Assembly (NCBI GenBank): GCA_015698045.1
Contig: BLAL01000234.1
Span: 310,001 to 374,000 of the forward strand
Reading direction: 5' to 3'
From: Rhizophagus clarus
Taxonomy: Eukaryota; Glomeromycota; Glomeromycetes; Glomerales; Glomeraceae
Length of the DNA stretch: 64,000 nt
Shown: positions 24,742-37,779 of the stretch, one piece after another
Layout of the letters: the number at the start of each line of letters is the position of its first letter
How positions within the stretch are numbered: position 1 is the stretch's first letter
Notes under the pieces: generated by a model
Seen by the model: only the letters and a program-made list of their open reading frames with translations
Told to the model about the DNA's origin: nothing
The model's database searches: none
Position numbers and translations under genes: made by a program

Positions 24742-24949
24742 TAAAGCATAAAAAAAATTTTTTTATTTTAAAAAAAAAATAATAATAGAAATTGATAGAA
24801 CACATGATAGTATATCAATTTTATAATTTATATAAACGTGGCAATTTGAAATTTGACAAATGATTACAAAATGAAGACGTATGATTGATATTACACAAAA
24901 TTAATTTAATATTAAAATGATTTGCATGTGACATTTCTGGTGACTGTTA
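24742..24949. repeat. 208-bp repeat, copy B
   Basis: Same orientation as copy A. It is preceded by TGACATTTCCAGTGACTG (24723-24740), a diverged match to the unit's own last 18 bases, so the unit may once have been tandem. The rest of 24180-26780 is AT-rich with no gene that I can support. Confidence 0.88.
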
Positions 24950-26780
24950 AAGAGATTGATAGGTCTAGAAAGATGACAGGTTATTTTGACACATGAAATT
25001 ATATTTCTACTCACATTAATAACCTTAGAAACTTTGTAATTCTGCTCAAATTGACAATGCAAATAAGTTTTCTCAAAGTGCTACATTTGGGTTTAACTTT
25101 TTTTTTAGGTTCTAATACTAATAACTATAATAATGATTGTAATACGCCTCCTAAATCTGATTACTTTTCTAAGAAGATCAATTAATCAAAAAAAGACTAG
25201 TCCTTCAAGCCAAATGTAAAACATTTAATAGCTAAACTGAAGATATTGTTGAAACATTATATTAAGTTTAGTTGAAAGGATCAATTGATAATCTTTACTA
25301 ATTTTTTGTTATACTTTGCATTTACTTTATATAATGTTTTTGTTATATTAGATTGTAGAATTTTTCTTTTTCTTTTTTGTTTTTCTTATACCTTGTATAA
25401 TTCTATAATTAGACTTCCTATTACATTAAAGAGAATATGTTAAAGTTATAGTAATTATAAGATACATTTGTGACTTTAGTATAAAGAATAAGTAGGCTTT
25501 ATTTATTAATTATTTTATATTTTTATTAATCTTTTATTTAATAAAATAAACATGTTTTTTAACTATTAAAAAAAAAAATTATGTATTTAAGTTATATACT
25601 AAAAAATAGTTTAAAATATTTATTTTTTTTATTTTTGAAAATAGTTTGTTAATAAAATAAATTTACTTTTATATAAAATTAATATATAGATTAATAGTAA
25701 AAAATTTTTTTCTAAAATTAGATTTTTATAAACTTTATAATTAATTTTTATTTTAATTATATAAATTTGGATTATAAAATTTGCTATCTTAAAAACCAGT
25801 ATTAAAATTTGCTAATTTTGAATTTATTAAATTTATTTTAATAAAATGAATATTTTGATATATAGTTTATCTTTTTAAATATAATATATTAACTAAAATA
25901 TCATATTTTGAAATTTTAGAGAAGTTAATTTATTTTAATAATATTTGGAATTATATTTTGCTTATTTTTAATAACCAATAGAATTAAAATAAAAATAAAG
26001 TAAAAATTATTAGTAAACCATCATTTTTCTATGGTAATAAAATCTAAATATTACTAAAATAAGTTTATTTTTATATAATAAAATTTTAAAATAAGATATC
26101 TTGATATTTAGAAAAATGATTTCAGTATATATAGTATTAATTTATTTTATTTAAACAAATTTAATAAATTAAAAAATAGTAAAATCTAATTATTAGTTTT
26201 TAAAATAATAAATTTTGAAGTTAAAATTTATATATATTTAAATAAGAATTAATTATAAAATTTGTACAAATTTAAGATCCTACTTATTTTTAAAATCAGT
26301 ATTTACAGATAAAAATTATATATAAAAATTTAAAGATTCTACTATATATAAATAAACAAAATTGCTAAATCTTACCTACTGTTAATTTTAACCCCACATC
26401 GATTAATATTAATCTGATTAAAAATGAAAATTCTAGTTAATATTAACCTTCTTTATAATTACGAATAAAAATTTATTTTTAACTTTTATTTAATAAAGAA
26501 TTAATTATATGAATTATTATACATTATTAATATATTATTTTGCAAATAAATTTTACAATTTTACATCATATATATGCCTATTATGCATAGCATATTGTTT
26601 ACACCTTTCACACTTTTTTATTCATTTAGAATTATTTAATTCACAATTTTCGTCAGATAAAATATGCTTGGATTTGGTTAACTCATTCCTCTGATCATCA
26701 GATAAAGAATAATTGCCATGAACATTTTGTCTCACTTAAAGATGTACAAGTTGTATCAGATTTGGAAACACTTGCATTAT
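24950..26780. other. AT-rich intergenic stretch, no gene seen
   Basis: Mostly A/T homopolymer-like sequence from about 25440 to 26500. The only longer frames are short, low-complexity and lack recognisable features. Confidence 0.6.
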
Positions 26781-26784
26781 TATA

Positions 26785-29280
26785 CTATTCTAAAGAACTT
26801 TTATAGCATTTTTGAGGTAGTCTACTATGAGGTTTTACATAAATAGGATTTGTGATTTTTTGAATTTCATTACTATTTTCCTTTTCATTAGTTACTTTTT
26901 TTAGGCTAATTTCCATAGATTGTATAAAATCCTTAAGTAAATTAATATATTCAGATTCCTGACCTACTCGTATAGACAAATTATAAGTTTTTTTTGTAAT
27001 TTATGAGCTATTGCATATTGCTGTCTTTTACTTGTTACTTTTTTTAATTCAGGTGTAAAATACTATTTCCTTCACGAATATCCCTTAAATATGAAAATTC
27101 TGACTGAAAGGTTTGAACTGATTTGCTTTGAGTATTGCATAATTGAATTATTGGTAAAGATCGTATTTCATCTTCAGAGAACTGACCCACTTTATCATCA
27201 TACCATCTTAATGGAATTAAAGAAATATTAAAAAAAGCTGCTGTACTTTTCATAAAAACTTTAATAAAATGACAAAAATAATACCTTTATTAATTAACAT
27301 TAAACATGTATACAAATGACTACCATTTTCTAAAAAAATAATATGCTGTTCAAGTCACGGCTATACACCAATTGATAATTGGACAGTCTATATTTTAGTA
27401 ATTGATGAGGTTGGAATTTTTTCTAAAAGTGATTTAAGTAATGTTCATTTCCAGCCAAACTTATTTTCAATAGAATCATCTTCTGGTAAATATTCAATAT
27501 CCTAAAAAAAAAAAAATTTTAAAAATTAAAAATAAATTTTGTAATAAAGCAATTTTCCTAATTCTAACCCTAACCCAAACCCTAACCCTAATCATAACCC
27601 TAATCCTAATCCTAACCTTAATCCTAAACTCTAATTCTAATTAACTCTAATCTTAATTTTAATTTTAATACAATACTACTTACCAAAGTATCTATTAAAT
27701 TTAAGTCTATTTGTATCATCTCATAAAAGATACTTTCTGAAATTTCTGTCTTTTTGATATTTAATAAAACTGATGTGAGAAATTTCTTTAGTACTTAAAG
27801 AATTGGTCCAAAGAATTCCTCATTGATATGTAATATTCCAGTTATAATATTTTGAGTCTTCTTATTTTTCATCTTCTATTCTAGTATGAATTTGATGAGT
27901 AAGTTAAACTAATGAAGAAGTATGAAGATTATCCAATTTGAGTACATTATTTTCAGATTCAACTCGTTGTGTTGTTACAACACTAGCTATAAATTGAGTT
28001 TTGGTATAACAATATGCCCATGAAAATCAAATTGAATATAATTTATTTTGTAAATAAGATTGAGCTGCAGGATAACTAGATACTAATCATTGTCATCTTT
28101 TTTTTAAAATCCTCAATATATAAACTATTCTGAGCTTTTATAAATAACTGATGACAAGATTTGAATTCATTACGAAGTTTTCCTTTTAAATTCTTAATAA
28201 AGTTCTGATTTATATGAAAAATGCAAATACAATGGTGGGTATTAGGCAGCTTTGCTTTAATAGCTGCAAATATTGCCAAATCTCTATCTATAAAATAACT
28301 CGTAAGGCTAAAAAATTAGTTTCATGCAATATACAATCAAGAATTCACTGAAAAGTAGACTCAGTTTCATCCTCTATTAAAGCTTATACCATAATTTAAG
28401 TTCGGTTATGATTATCAATTACCATAAATAAGCATAATGCTATATTATAATGATTTGTTTTGTAAGTATCATCTGTAATAACTACATCATAAAATCTTAT
28501 TCAAAGCTGAATCTGTTGTGGTAACATCCATAATACTTCTTAAGCAAAAATCATCTCCAATTATATGTGTTTCAATCACCTATCCTGAATTTTCTTTTTG
28601 AAGATCATATAATTCTTGTAACATATTATGAGTATCATCTTTTTCATATAATCGTTCAGATCTTCTAATTTCTTGTATTGCATTATACAGATTTTTTTGA
28701 TGGATATAAATGGCTGGATATTTTTTACTTAATAATCCATATACAGTTTGTGGTCCAATAGTTAGAACTGCAGACAAATACTCTTGTATATCATTTTTCA
28801 TTTCTTTTGAAAATTAACAAAATTGTGGCACATGAATCTTAATATTTGAGCTTAATGGATAATTATGAACATCAACTATTTTAGTAATCTTTATAATATT
28901 AATTGATTTTGGACAAGTTACATTCAAGTGCTATTAACAATTAGTTGATCTAGAATCTCAGTTTCGATATTTTTCAGGATCTTTATCCTTTTTTAGCCTG
29001 TATTGAGATGCTTTTGTACATTCATAAGAATGCTTTCAGATGATATTTTCATTATATTCAACTCTTCTTTTTCAATATTTAAAACCTTTCCATTTACAAT
29101 AATGAGTTAAAAAGGTTCCACTTATTCAAAAGATTCAAATGTTTGTCCCACTTGAGAAAATAAGTCGTCATTTTCTTTATCTTCTGTAACATAATCAACA
29201 TTATCAGACTCAAATATATTAGTCTCATCATATACTTCAAATTCTTTTTTACACAACATAGTAGAGTTTAGAAATGACAT
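26785..29280 (-). pseudogene. MULE (Mutator-like) transposase, heavily mutated
   Basis: Minus-strand fragments follow the order of a fungal MULE/FAR1-type transposase. The N-terminus near 29280 is MSFLNSTMLCKKEFEVYDE; a FAR1-like Cys/His region is split over stops near 29100-28900. The segment 28801-28580 reads SAVLTIGPQTVYGLLSKKY. The catalytic-region segment 28279-28076 reads MAIFAAIKAKLPNTHHCICI with HINQNF. A SWIM-like Cys/His residue set lies near 27300. C-terminal segments at 27253-27044 and 26979-26785 end PIYVKPHSRLPQKCYKS. Many stops and frameshifts occur, and a CCCTAA-rich tract sits inside it. It is not functional. Confidence 0.75.
27558..27632 (+). repeat. Interstitial telomere-like (CCCTAA)n tract
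   Basis: About 75 bp of perfect and near-perfect CCCTAA, CCTAAT and CATAAC hexamers. It reads toward the right and sits in the middle of the MULE pseudogene, flanked by ordinary AT-rich DNA, so it is not a chromosome end. Confidence 0.8.
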
Positions 29281-29770
29281 TATATTGAGAATACAGTAAA
29301 TAAAAATAGAGGAAGAAAACGTGTTTAAGATAAAAGTAGTTAGTGAAAAAAGTATATATGTTGATAGAAGAGAAATATGTGATATGTTAGTGCGAAAGTT
29401 TAAAAAAAAAGTATTATAAATTATGTATTTGATAATTGATAGTTTATAAATGGTTTATTAAAAAAGTGTGTTTAATATGAAAGTTAGAAAAGTTAAAAGT
29501 TATAAAAGTAGAAAAATAAAGAGAGGAGTATGGTATATGTTGAAAAAGAAAGAGAGAGAATCTTAAAATTACGTAATAATGATGTGAAGTTTATTAAATA
29601 GTTTATTATACCAGATGAAAATTCACATTCAGTGATCATATGTTAACTCCTGAAAATAATGATGTAAAGGAAGGGGATAAAATTATATACGATAACTGGA
29701 AGTTAAAAATTTGATTATATTAACATCAGGTTATATTTAGTATTTATCATAAATAAATGGATTCTTTAAT

Positions 29771-29903
29771 AGGAAAATGACCTTCTGAGAATTTTTTATT
29801 AAAAATTGAGATTTTTATAATTTTTTATTTTTCAAAACTAATAGATTAAAATGAGCTTAATAATAAAATTTAGTTAAAAAATTTCTCAGAAGGTCATTTT
29901 CCT
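29771..29903. repeat. Fold-back (MITE-like) hairpin, 133 bp
   Basis: AGGAAAATGACCTTCTGAGA at 29771 is matched by its reverse complement ending at 29903; the arms are about 28 bp with a few mismatches and the loop is AT-rich. There is no coding capacity. Confidence 0.8.
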
Positions 29904-30443
29904 AGCAAAAAATCCAAATTACATCTAAAAGTAGTAGTTTATTTTCTTTTCAGTTAAATAATAACCAATTGTATTAAAAATAAAAGTAAGGTAAAAACTA
30001 TTAGTAAATTATTATTTATGATAATCTTTATTAATAATAATAAGTAGAATCTTACAAATTTAAATAAGTAATATTTGGTATTCTATAGTAACTTCTATTA
30101 CTAGTAATAAATGGATCTTTTTTACATATATTTTAAAGAAAGTGAAAAAATTTGTAATCAAAATTTTTCTAAAGTAAATATTACACAAAAGTATGTGAGG
30201 CTGATGCGCCACAAAAAAATCATGTGAATGAAGAAAAGTAAATAGTAAATAGTGAAAAGTAGAGGGTGTGACGCTAGTGATAAATAAAAAGTGGTGGGTG
30301 ATACTAGGACCCTGAATAATTATAATAGAGGTCACATCCGCAGTACTAATTAAAAATCTAATGGAATATACATAAATTTTGCCATATAAATATACATTTT
30401 TATCATATGACCTTCTATTATACTATAAATATCCACTTTTATC

Positions 30444-30607
30444 ATATGGGGTCTTTGCAATAGAAAGGTACGAAACTCAAAAAAAATTTTAATTTTATTT
30501 TATATGCTAATTATGTTTTTTATACTAAAATAAGTGTAAATTTAATATTAATTAAATTTTTATTTTTTTTTGAGTTTCGTACCTTTCTATTGCAAAGACC
30601 CCATATG
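30444..30607. repeat. Fold-back (MITE-like) hairpin, 164 bp
   Basis: The left arm begins CATATGGGGTCTTTGCAATA and the right arm is its reverse complement ending at 30607. The stems are about 44 bp and essentially perfect. The flanks match a dispersed motif (TTTTATCATATGACCTT, also near 30405, 31705 and 31825), so CATATG is either the end of the element or its duplicated target. Confidence 0.85.
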
Positions 30608-31920
30608 ACCTCATAGTAAATTTTAACGAAAAAAAAAAAGATTTTGTATTAAAAATATGGATTAACCGGATTATATTATTTTTAAACTGAAACTAGCCAG
30701 AATTTCTCTATTAGATTTAATTTTATAATTTATAATTTATAACTGCTGCAGAATATGTATTACTTGTATTACTTTCAAAATTATTTTAATAAAAGACCAA
30801 ATAATTTTTTTAAAAAGATTATATTTATGATTTACTACATAAAGTAATCCTTTGCTAATATTTAATTCTTTTTACATCACATTACTTCAGTTCTTTTATT
30901 GTTAGAATTCTTAAATAAAAGAATAAAAGCTATAAAGACCTGCCTTTTAATAAAGATTACATCTTTAGTATGCATGCATTTTATAAAAATGAAAATAAAA
31001 GGCGTTAGTTACATTCTTAAACCAAATTGTTAAGAAAAACATCTCTCTTTTCAAATTTAAGCCAGAAAATTTGAATCAAATCCTACAAAATAGACAAAAA
31101 AGAACGTTAGTAATGTTCTCAAACAAAATTATTAAAGAACATCTTTCTCTTTATTACCCATTAAAGAAATGGCCCCCTTTAAATTTTACCTATTATTCTC
31201 TTTTCGAATTTATTTCCAAGTCAAAAGATCCCAATTTGTTTCTACAAAAATAAATAAAACAAAAAGAACATCAATAACGTTCTTAAAGTAAAAAAAAATA
31301 ATAAATCTAGTAGCTTACTCATTTCCATAGTTCAAGAAAATGAAAATCAAAACTTACCTAAAATAATTTGCAAATCTGCAATTACATAACTCTGTATTCT
31401 GTAATACTAACATTTCAACATATTTTGGCAATTTAAACCTGATGATGAAACTAAATTCAATCCAAACATATTTTAGCATATGCTGTATATTATTTTGTAA
31501 TGTCGTAATAAAAAGCTACAAACTCCTGGAAAAAAAAGCAATTAGCTATTTCTTGCTTAAACAATTTAATATGTAAAAAAATAGAAAAATATCTTAAATT
31601 AGCATTAAATTTTTGATCTAGAAAAAAATCAATGTACGATATCCATATTAATTTACGGCATTATAGTATGGCATTACAGCATTATAGTCAAAATATACAC
31701 TTTATAATAAAGCATTACATATGACCTTAAATATTTATCCAAAATTATATACTTTTTTTACTGTGACCTAATTTAGTGATACTCTATTTTTGCATGTAAC
31801 CTTTACTCAAAATACCCGTTTTTTCATATGACCTTCCCGTTAAAAATGCAAAAAAATATACGTTTTTTGCATATGACCTTTATTATAATTAACCGGGGTC
31901 CTGTGATACTGAGGGTCATT
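30608..31920. other. Intergenic AT-rich DNA with scattered CATATGACCTT motifs
   Basis: No gene seen. Copies of (G)CATATGACCTT or close variants occur near 31718, 31828 and 31870, about 40-110 bp apart, and resemble flanks of the 30444 hairpin. They may be remains of a short-repeat element. Confidence 0.5.
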
Positions 31921-31934
31921 ATTTAGTTGGTGCT

Positions 31935-31946
31935 TATCACGTGATA
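31935..31946. promoter_or_regulatory. Palindromic TATCACGTGATA, candidate CDEI/E-box site
   Basis: The site contains RTCACGTG, the known core bound by Cbf1-type bHLH proteins in fungi. It lies about 150 bp upstream of the SWI3-like start codon and is perfectly symmetrical over 12 bp. A role here is inference. Confidence 0.35.
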
Positions 31947-32095
31947 ATTGTATGTCGGTTTCACATTGTAAACAAGTAGTAGAACAAAAAATTTGGTTTC
32001 GTTAAAAATCGCAATATACGACTAGCACGCACATCATTTATAGTGCTATACAACAAAACAACATAAAATTTTATAGAATAGCAATAACACGTAAA

Positions 32096-35000
32096 ATGAC
32101 TCAACGAAACAGGCTGCCACAGTTTGATCTATATCACTATGAACGTCCGGCTACGGTGGCGCGATTTGATTCAATTCGTCAGACTCTAGTTAATGAACTA
32201 ATAGCAAAAAATTATAGTGACTTTTCTGGTTTAACGTCAAAGGAACTTTCTCAATTTATTGGTCAATTTCAAAAGTTCCAAGAAGAAGCTTTAGGTCGTA
32301 ACGTTCCGCGAGCAAATACTCCTCACCCCACAAAGATTCCAGCAAAATTATTTAAATTAGAACCTGCACTCACCACAAAATCTCCTGTTTTCCATATTCT
32401 CCGCGCTGCTTATGAATTCCGTGCATCAAAAAAATGGAGAAGGTGGGACTGGAATAATGTAAAAGAAATGGTTGAAATGGTATCACATGTAAGAGATTAT
32501 TTGATCGAGGAAGGGATTGTTAAGAATCCCATAGTTAAGTTAGGAGAGTCAGTTGAGGGTATAAGGAGACAAGAATTGATTGAACAAGTTAATTTGTTAA
32601 GAGGTACGTTTTACTTTTTCTATGGCTCAGTTATCGCGAATTTGATTGACAAATTTTTAACCAAATGTTCTTAATTTATTAATTTAAAATATAGGACAAA
32701 TAACTCATGACAAAGAAAGTGCAACGCATGTTATTCATTATACAAATGATAATGATGATACAGACGAAGAATGGTTTAGAACTTTGGAAAAAAAATCTGG
32801 TAGAGTGCTTGTGCATTGGTGGTATTATCCAGATTCTTATGATATGTGGTTGGAGGAAACTGCGGAGCACGCTGATCCGGAACCAATACCTGAACACAAA
32901 GGGCCATGGAATGTTAGTGAACGCTGGCTTACTGATAGCGTTTTATTTAATGAATGGATGAACGAAGAAGACTATGAAATTTCGGATACGTCAGACTTTA
33001 GAAGGATACCTGCTGGTGAAGACCAATCTGGTATTTCAGAGTCTGAAATTTTACCGGTTCATAAACGTAATTTAGATTCAATGGATTCTCCTTTGCAAAT
33101 GGATATTGATGCAAGACCAACTGTAGGTGCTAAACGTGCAAGAATAAGATCTCCTGAACGTGATCCCTTACCCGAACACTCGAGCGTGTCTCTTGTTGAC
33201 ATAGAAATGGAAGCAAATCGCGTAGGTGGTCGTTCAAAGAAGAACGAACTTGACCCTATTACTGGTGGAGAAATTGCCAACATTTCTCAATCAATCCCCG
33301 TTGACACTCGTATCGATACCCCCCAAGATTTTCATGAAGATACTGAAGCTATAGAAGATAATACGGAAATGGATAATATAACTTCAGATTTGAATGACAT
33401 ACGTATACCTCATGATAACCACAGTAAGTTATTCTATTTCTATGCATTAAAATAAAAAAAATCAGGTTTATACATAAATGATAAATCTTTCTTGATTATA
33501 AAGATATGGATGTCGATATGTTAGAGCAGGAACAAACTGAGCCAGTTGGTGATAATAATTCTCCCAAACATAATGCAAGTTCTCCTGCGGTTGTAAAAGA
33601 GGTTGATGAAGACGAACACATGGGAACCCCAGAAGATGCCACTAAGCAGCAGGATGATGCTATTAATGACGCTTTACCTGAATCTGTACTCCCTTCAGAT
33701 GTAGTTGCTGCAAATGCTGAGGAAGAAAAAAAACGAATTGAAGAAGAAGCTCGTAAATATTTATCCCAACAAACACAGGAAATCATAATTCCTTCTTATG
33801 CTGCATGGTTTGATATGGCAAAAATTCATAGTATAGAACAAAAATCTTTGCCTGAATTCTTTAATAATAGGAATAAATCTAAAACTCCAAGTATTTATAA
33901 AGAATATAGGGATTTTATAATAAATACATATCGTCTAAATCCGGGTGAATATTTAACAGTAACAGCGTGTCGAAGGAATTTAGCTGGAGATGTTTGTGCT
34001 ATTATTCGAATTCATGCTTTTTTGGAACAATGGGGCTTAATTAATTATCAAGTAAGCTTGCTTTTTTGTTCTTTTATTTTGAGATTTTAAAATTTTAACT
34101 CATAATTTAAATCTAGGTTGATCCGGATACTCGACCTTCATCCGTCGGGCCACCTTTTACTGGACATTTTCGGATTTCAGCTGATACTCCAAGAGGTCTT
34201 CAACCCTTCCACCCATCTACGACTTCCTTACCAGCATCAAACTCTTCAGCTGTTTCTGCCGCTAATGCTAGTGCTTCTGACACTTCTATAAATATCAAAA
34301 TGGAAAGACCAATTAATATACGTCAAAATATATATCAATCAACTATAACCACTGACATAGGTTCACAGGTTTCTCAAGATGATAATGCAAGCGTCGGGGT
34401 TGATGGAGGAGTAACCGAACCACGTCAATACAATTGTGATACTTGTGGAGTCGATTGTACTCGTGTTCGTTACCATAGCTTGAAAACTCCGAACGTTGAA
34501 CTATGTTCGAATTGTTATTTAGAAGGAAGATATCCTACTACGATGTACAGTGGTGACTTTTTGAAAATGGATGATACACCATTTAAGCATACTCAAGATG
34601 ATGATTGGTCAGATCAAGAGAAATATGCGCTCCTTGAAGGTGTTGAAATGTTCGAGGATGACTGGCATAAAATTGCTGAACATGTCGGAACGCGTACAAG
34701 AGAACAATGTATTCTACAATTTCTAGAATTTCCAATTGAGGATCCTCTTAGTAATGTTAAAATGACTGATTTGGGTCCATTACAGTATCAACGTATACCA
34801 TTTAGTCAAGCAGATAATCCTATTATGTCAGTGGTAGCATTCTTGGCTTCCGTCGTTAATCCTGGTGTAGCAGCTGCAGCAGCAAAATCAGCGCTAAAGG
34901 AATTATCGTCACCAAAAAATTCTGAAAAGTCTAAAGAGATTAATGGAATTAATGGAAAAGCTGAGCCCGCAGAAACTTCTGGAAGTACTCCGCCTATTGA

Positions 35001-35592
35001 AATTAAACATGAAGATGTCATGGATACAGAAGAAGGAACAAGTGATTCGAAATTAGAAGTAGCACAGTCTTCTAATATAGCGACAACCACAGTGACAACC
35101 ACAGCAACAGAAACAGCTACTGATACAACTGTTGATCGACCAAAATTATTAGAGAGAGCTGGTGCTACAGCGATGGGTGCCGCAGCTGCTAAGGCAAAAG
35201 TTCTTGCTGATTACGAAGAACGAGAAATACAGCGTCTAGTTAATGCTGTCATCGAAAATCAGTTAAAAAAGCTTGAACTTAAGCTTCAACAATTTGAAGA
35301 ATTAGAAGTTGTTCTTGAAAATGAGAAAAAGGATTTAGAAAAACAACGACAATTATTATTCAACGAAAGATTGACACTTAAAAAGAATAGTTTGGCTATG
35401 CAAGAACAGTTGAGGCATTCGCAAGCTGGTGGGTCAAAGCAATCATTAAGCGGTGGTTTTTTTAACTCGAATGGTAATACTAGGATTATAACCAATGCAG
35501 AATATCAACAGCAACAAATACAACAAAATTCGTCTGTTAGACCATTGGGACAAGAGGAAGGAGACAATGACCCTGTTGTGATGAATCTTTAG
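32096..35592 (+). CDS. SWI3: SWI3/RSC8/SMARCC-type chromatin remodelling subunit
   Basis: Core scaffold subunit of SWI/SNF-type nucleosome remodelling complexes in the nucleus. Exons 32096-32603, 32695-33423, 33504-34051 and 34117-35592 (introns GT-AG, 65-91 bp) join in frame to 1086 aa. Domains in order: a SMARCC-like N-terminal module including [15 protein letters not shown] and [13 protein letters not shown] (about residues 1-270); acidic linkers; SWIRM (about 505-600, split by the third intron at GLINYQ/VDPD); a ZZ-type zinc finger (about 700-735, CDTCG and CSNC); SANT (about 757-805, [16 protein letters not shown] and [16 protein letters not shown]); and a long coiled coil (about 955-1030). 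It is longer than yeast Rsc8 because of the SMARCC-like N-terminus. No lesions are visible. Whether it belongs to the SWI/SNF or RSC complex cannot be told from sequence alone. Confidence 0.93.
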
Positions 35593-36235
35593 AATGGTTT
35601 ATAAATATAAAAAAAAATTTGACATTACAAACCTGTATATTTTATGTATGTCTAAATTTTACATTTTTGGAAAGTGAACATAATGTACCGTATTTCTCAT
35701 TTCTCGTCTATACTGAGACTTATTATATTCGCTATAGATTGCGTTTATGCATTCTCATCCATTCATTAGTTATTATAATTGCTTTTAATTTGTTTTTTAG
35801 AACCTTTTTTTTATAACTTATCACAGAATTTCGTATGGATAAAATGTATATAAAGAAAATAAACATATCTTTTTTTTTAATATAATTTTTTGATATTTTA
35901 TAATATTTTATAAGAAAATGGTATTATTAATTAAATAAAAAAAAAAAAGATGAAAGCTTTATTTGTCATGAAACTTTCTATAAAATATATTGTATGCTAT
36001 AAATAACTCTATATATATATATAAGCAAACTTTAACTTTACAAATGAAATGCTTTAAAGTTTGAATTTTTAAAAGTATTTAAAAATGTATATATTTGTAA
36101 ATTCAAAGTTAAGTTTTTATATTAAAATAAATTAAATATATAAAACAAAAATAACACACATTTTTAATAAATATATTTATTAAATAATAGTTAAAAACTT
36201 AAGGTTACTTACTTTCTAAATTTTATTTTACCAAA
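35593..36235. other. AT-rich 3' flank, no gene
   Basis: Non-coding sequence after the SWI3-like stop. I see no supported feature; the frame 35619-35816 lacks any recognisable domain. Confidence 0.5.
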
Positions 36236-36239
36236 TTTT

Positions 36240-36900
36240 AATATAAATCTAATATTAATTATTTTCTTTCTTTTTTCTATAGATGGATATTTTGACTTTT
36301 GTTTACTTCATTATTTTTTATTTTTATTTACTTCCTTTTGTTTATTTTTGTTAATTTTAATTTTTTCATTTATAATTTATTTTCTTTCATTTTTTTTTAT
36401 TTTTCTTTATTTATTGTTTTTTTATTTCTTTTTACTTCTTTTTAATTTTATTTTGTCTTTATTTTCTTTGATTTCTTTTTATTATTTTCTATTTTCCTCT
36501 TATTTTTTTTGATTTTTTTTTATTATTTTTTTTTTATTTTCTTTCATTTCTTTTAATTTTCTTTTATTATTTTTATTTTCTTTTCACTTTCTTTAATTTT
36601 TTTTTTATTATTTTTAATTTTTATTGATTTTTATTATTTTCTTATTTTCTTTCATTTTTTTTTATTTTTCATTCTTTTTTTTTTTTTTTTTTTTACTACT
36701 ACTAGTTTATTACTTTATTCTTTTCATTCCTTTTAATTTTTTTTTTTTTTCAGTTATTATTTCACTTTCATTTCTCTTTATTTCTTTTTATTTTTTTTTT
36801 TATTTATTTCTTTCCATTTCTTTTTTTTTATTTTTCTTTAATTTTTTTTATTATTTTTTCTTATTATATTTTTTTTTATTTTTTTTTATATATATTATAA
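36240..36900 (+). repeat. 660-bp T-rich (TTTTATTTTCTTT-like) tract
   Basis: The plus strand is almost purely T with single A and C residues (TTTTTATTTTCTTTC-type words). G is nearly absent. It gives a spurious Phe/Leu-rich open frame at 36624-36905. Confidence 0.9.
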
Positions 36901-37739
36901 TATAAACATATGATAAAATAATTAAGAAAGAAACTTTTTCTGTAGATCTATGAACCAAAATTTTTACAGAAAAAAAATTTTTTATTTTGTCATGAAACCA
37001 GGTTTTTTACTAATAAAACAAGTATAACAAATAAAAAAAATGAGTTCACCAACACAAATTATATATATTATAAAAAATCCTTTATATTTTCAAGTATATA
37101 TAATGATTTTTACAGATAATTTAATACTGCAAAATAGCAAGTTTTTTGGACAAATTTTTATATCTTTCAGTAAACCTGTACTTAACTTCTTTTTGCAAAA
37201 CTTTGGTAATGTTATAATGAAGTCACTAAGAAGAGGTCAACTAAAGGCTTATAAAACTAAAACTTTTCTTACTATTCTTCTTAATGCTTTTATTAACAAA
37301 GATCTTTTTAATACAATATTTATCAAAAACATTCTCAAGCGTTAACCTAAGCCTGTAGAACAATAATAAACTTCAAGTATGGCTAATCAGATTTGATGAA
37401 ACTTGATGTTACAATAAATGTTATACCTTTATATCAAACATAATCTTCGCAACCTATTATACTTTTATCTAAGTCTCAAAAGAAAGAAATTTAAGAAATA
37501 GCAATAATAATAACAGTAGTTAATTACCAATAATACCAATCTGAAAGAAAATCTCTTTTTCTTCTTAGCAGTCTATTACATAAAAATACACTCTTAGAAT
37601 TTAGGGTGATTATATTTAAAGACGACATGTTAATTTCTCTACCTACTACTCCTCTCAATAAATTAAATGTGACTCTTTTTTTTTATCAATATCTAAGAAC
37701 AAAGAGAAAAAACCACACAGGTCGAAAGCTGCCAAATTG

Positions 37740-37779
37740 GGAATCATTTAGGCTATCCTATAGGAGCCTAGATGATTCC
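37740..37779. repeat. Short hairpin: 15-bp arms
   Basis: GGAATCATTTAGGCT (37740-37754) and AGCCTAGATGATTCC (37765-37779) pair with one mismatch across a 10-base loop. Further ATATCAATAGG and GGATTAACC words in both orientations follow to about 37970, suggesting a degraded fold-back element. No gene is seen in 36901-38500. Confidence 0.65.

Noticed and set aside
27558-27632. True telomere
   Set aside because: Short, degenerate and flanked on both sides by the same pseudogene.
36624-36905. 93-codon Phe/Leu-rich frame resembling a membrane protein
   Set aside because: Produced entirely by the T-rich tract.
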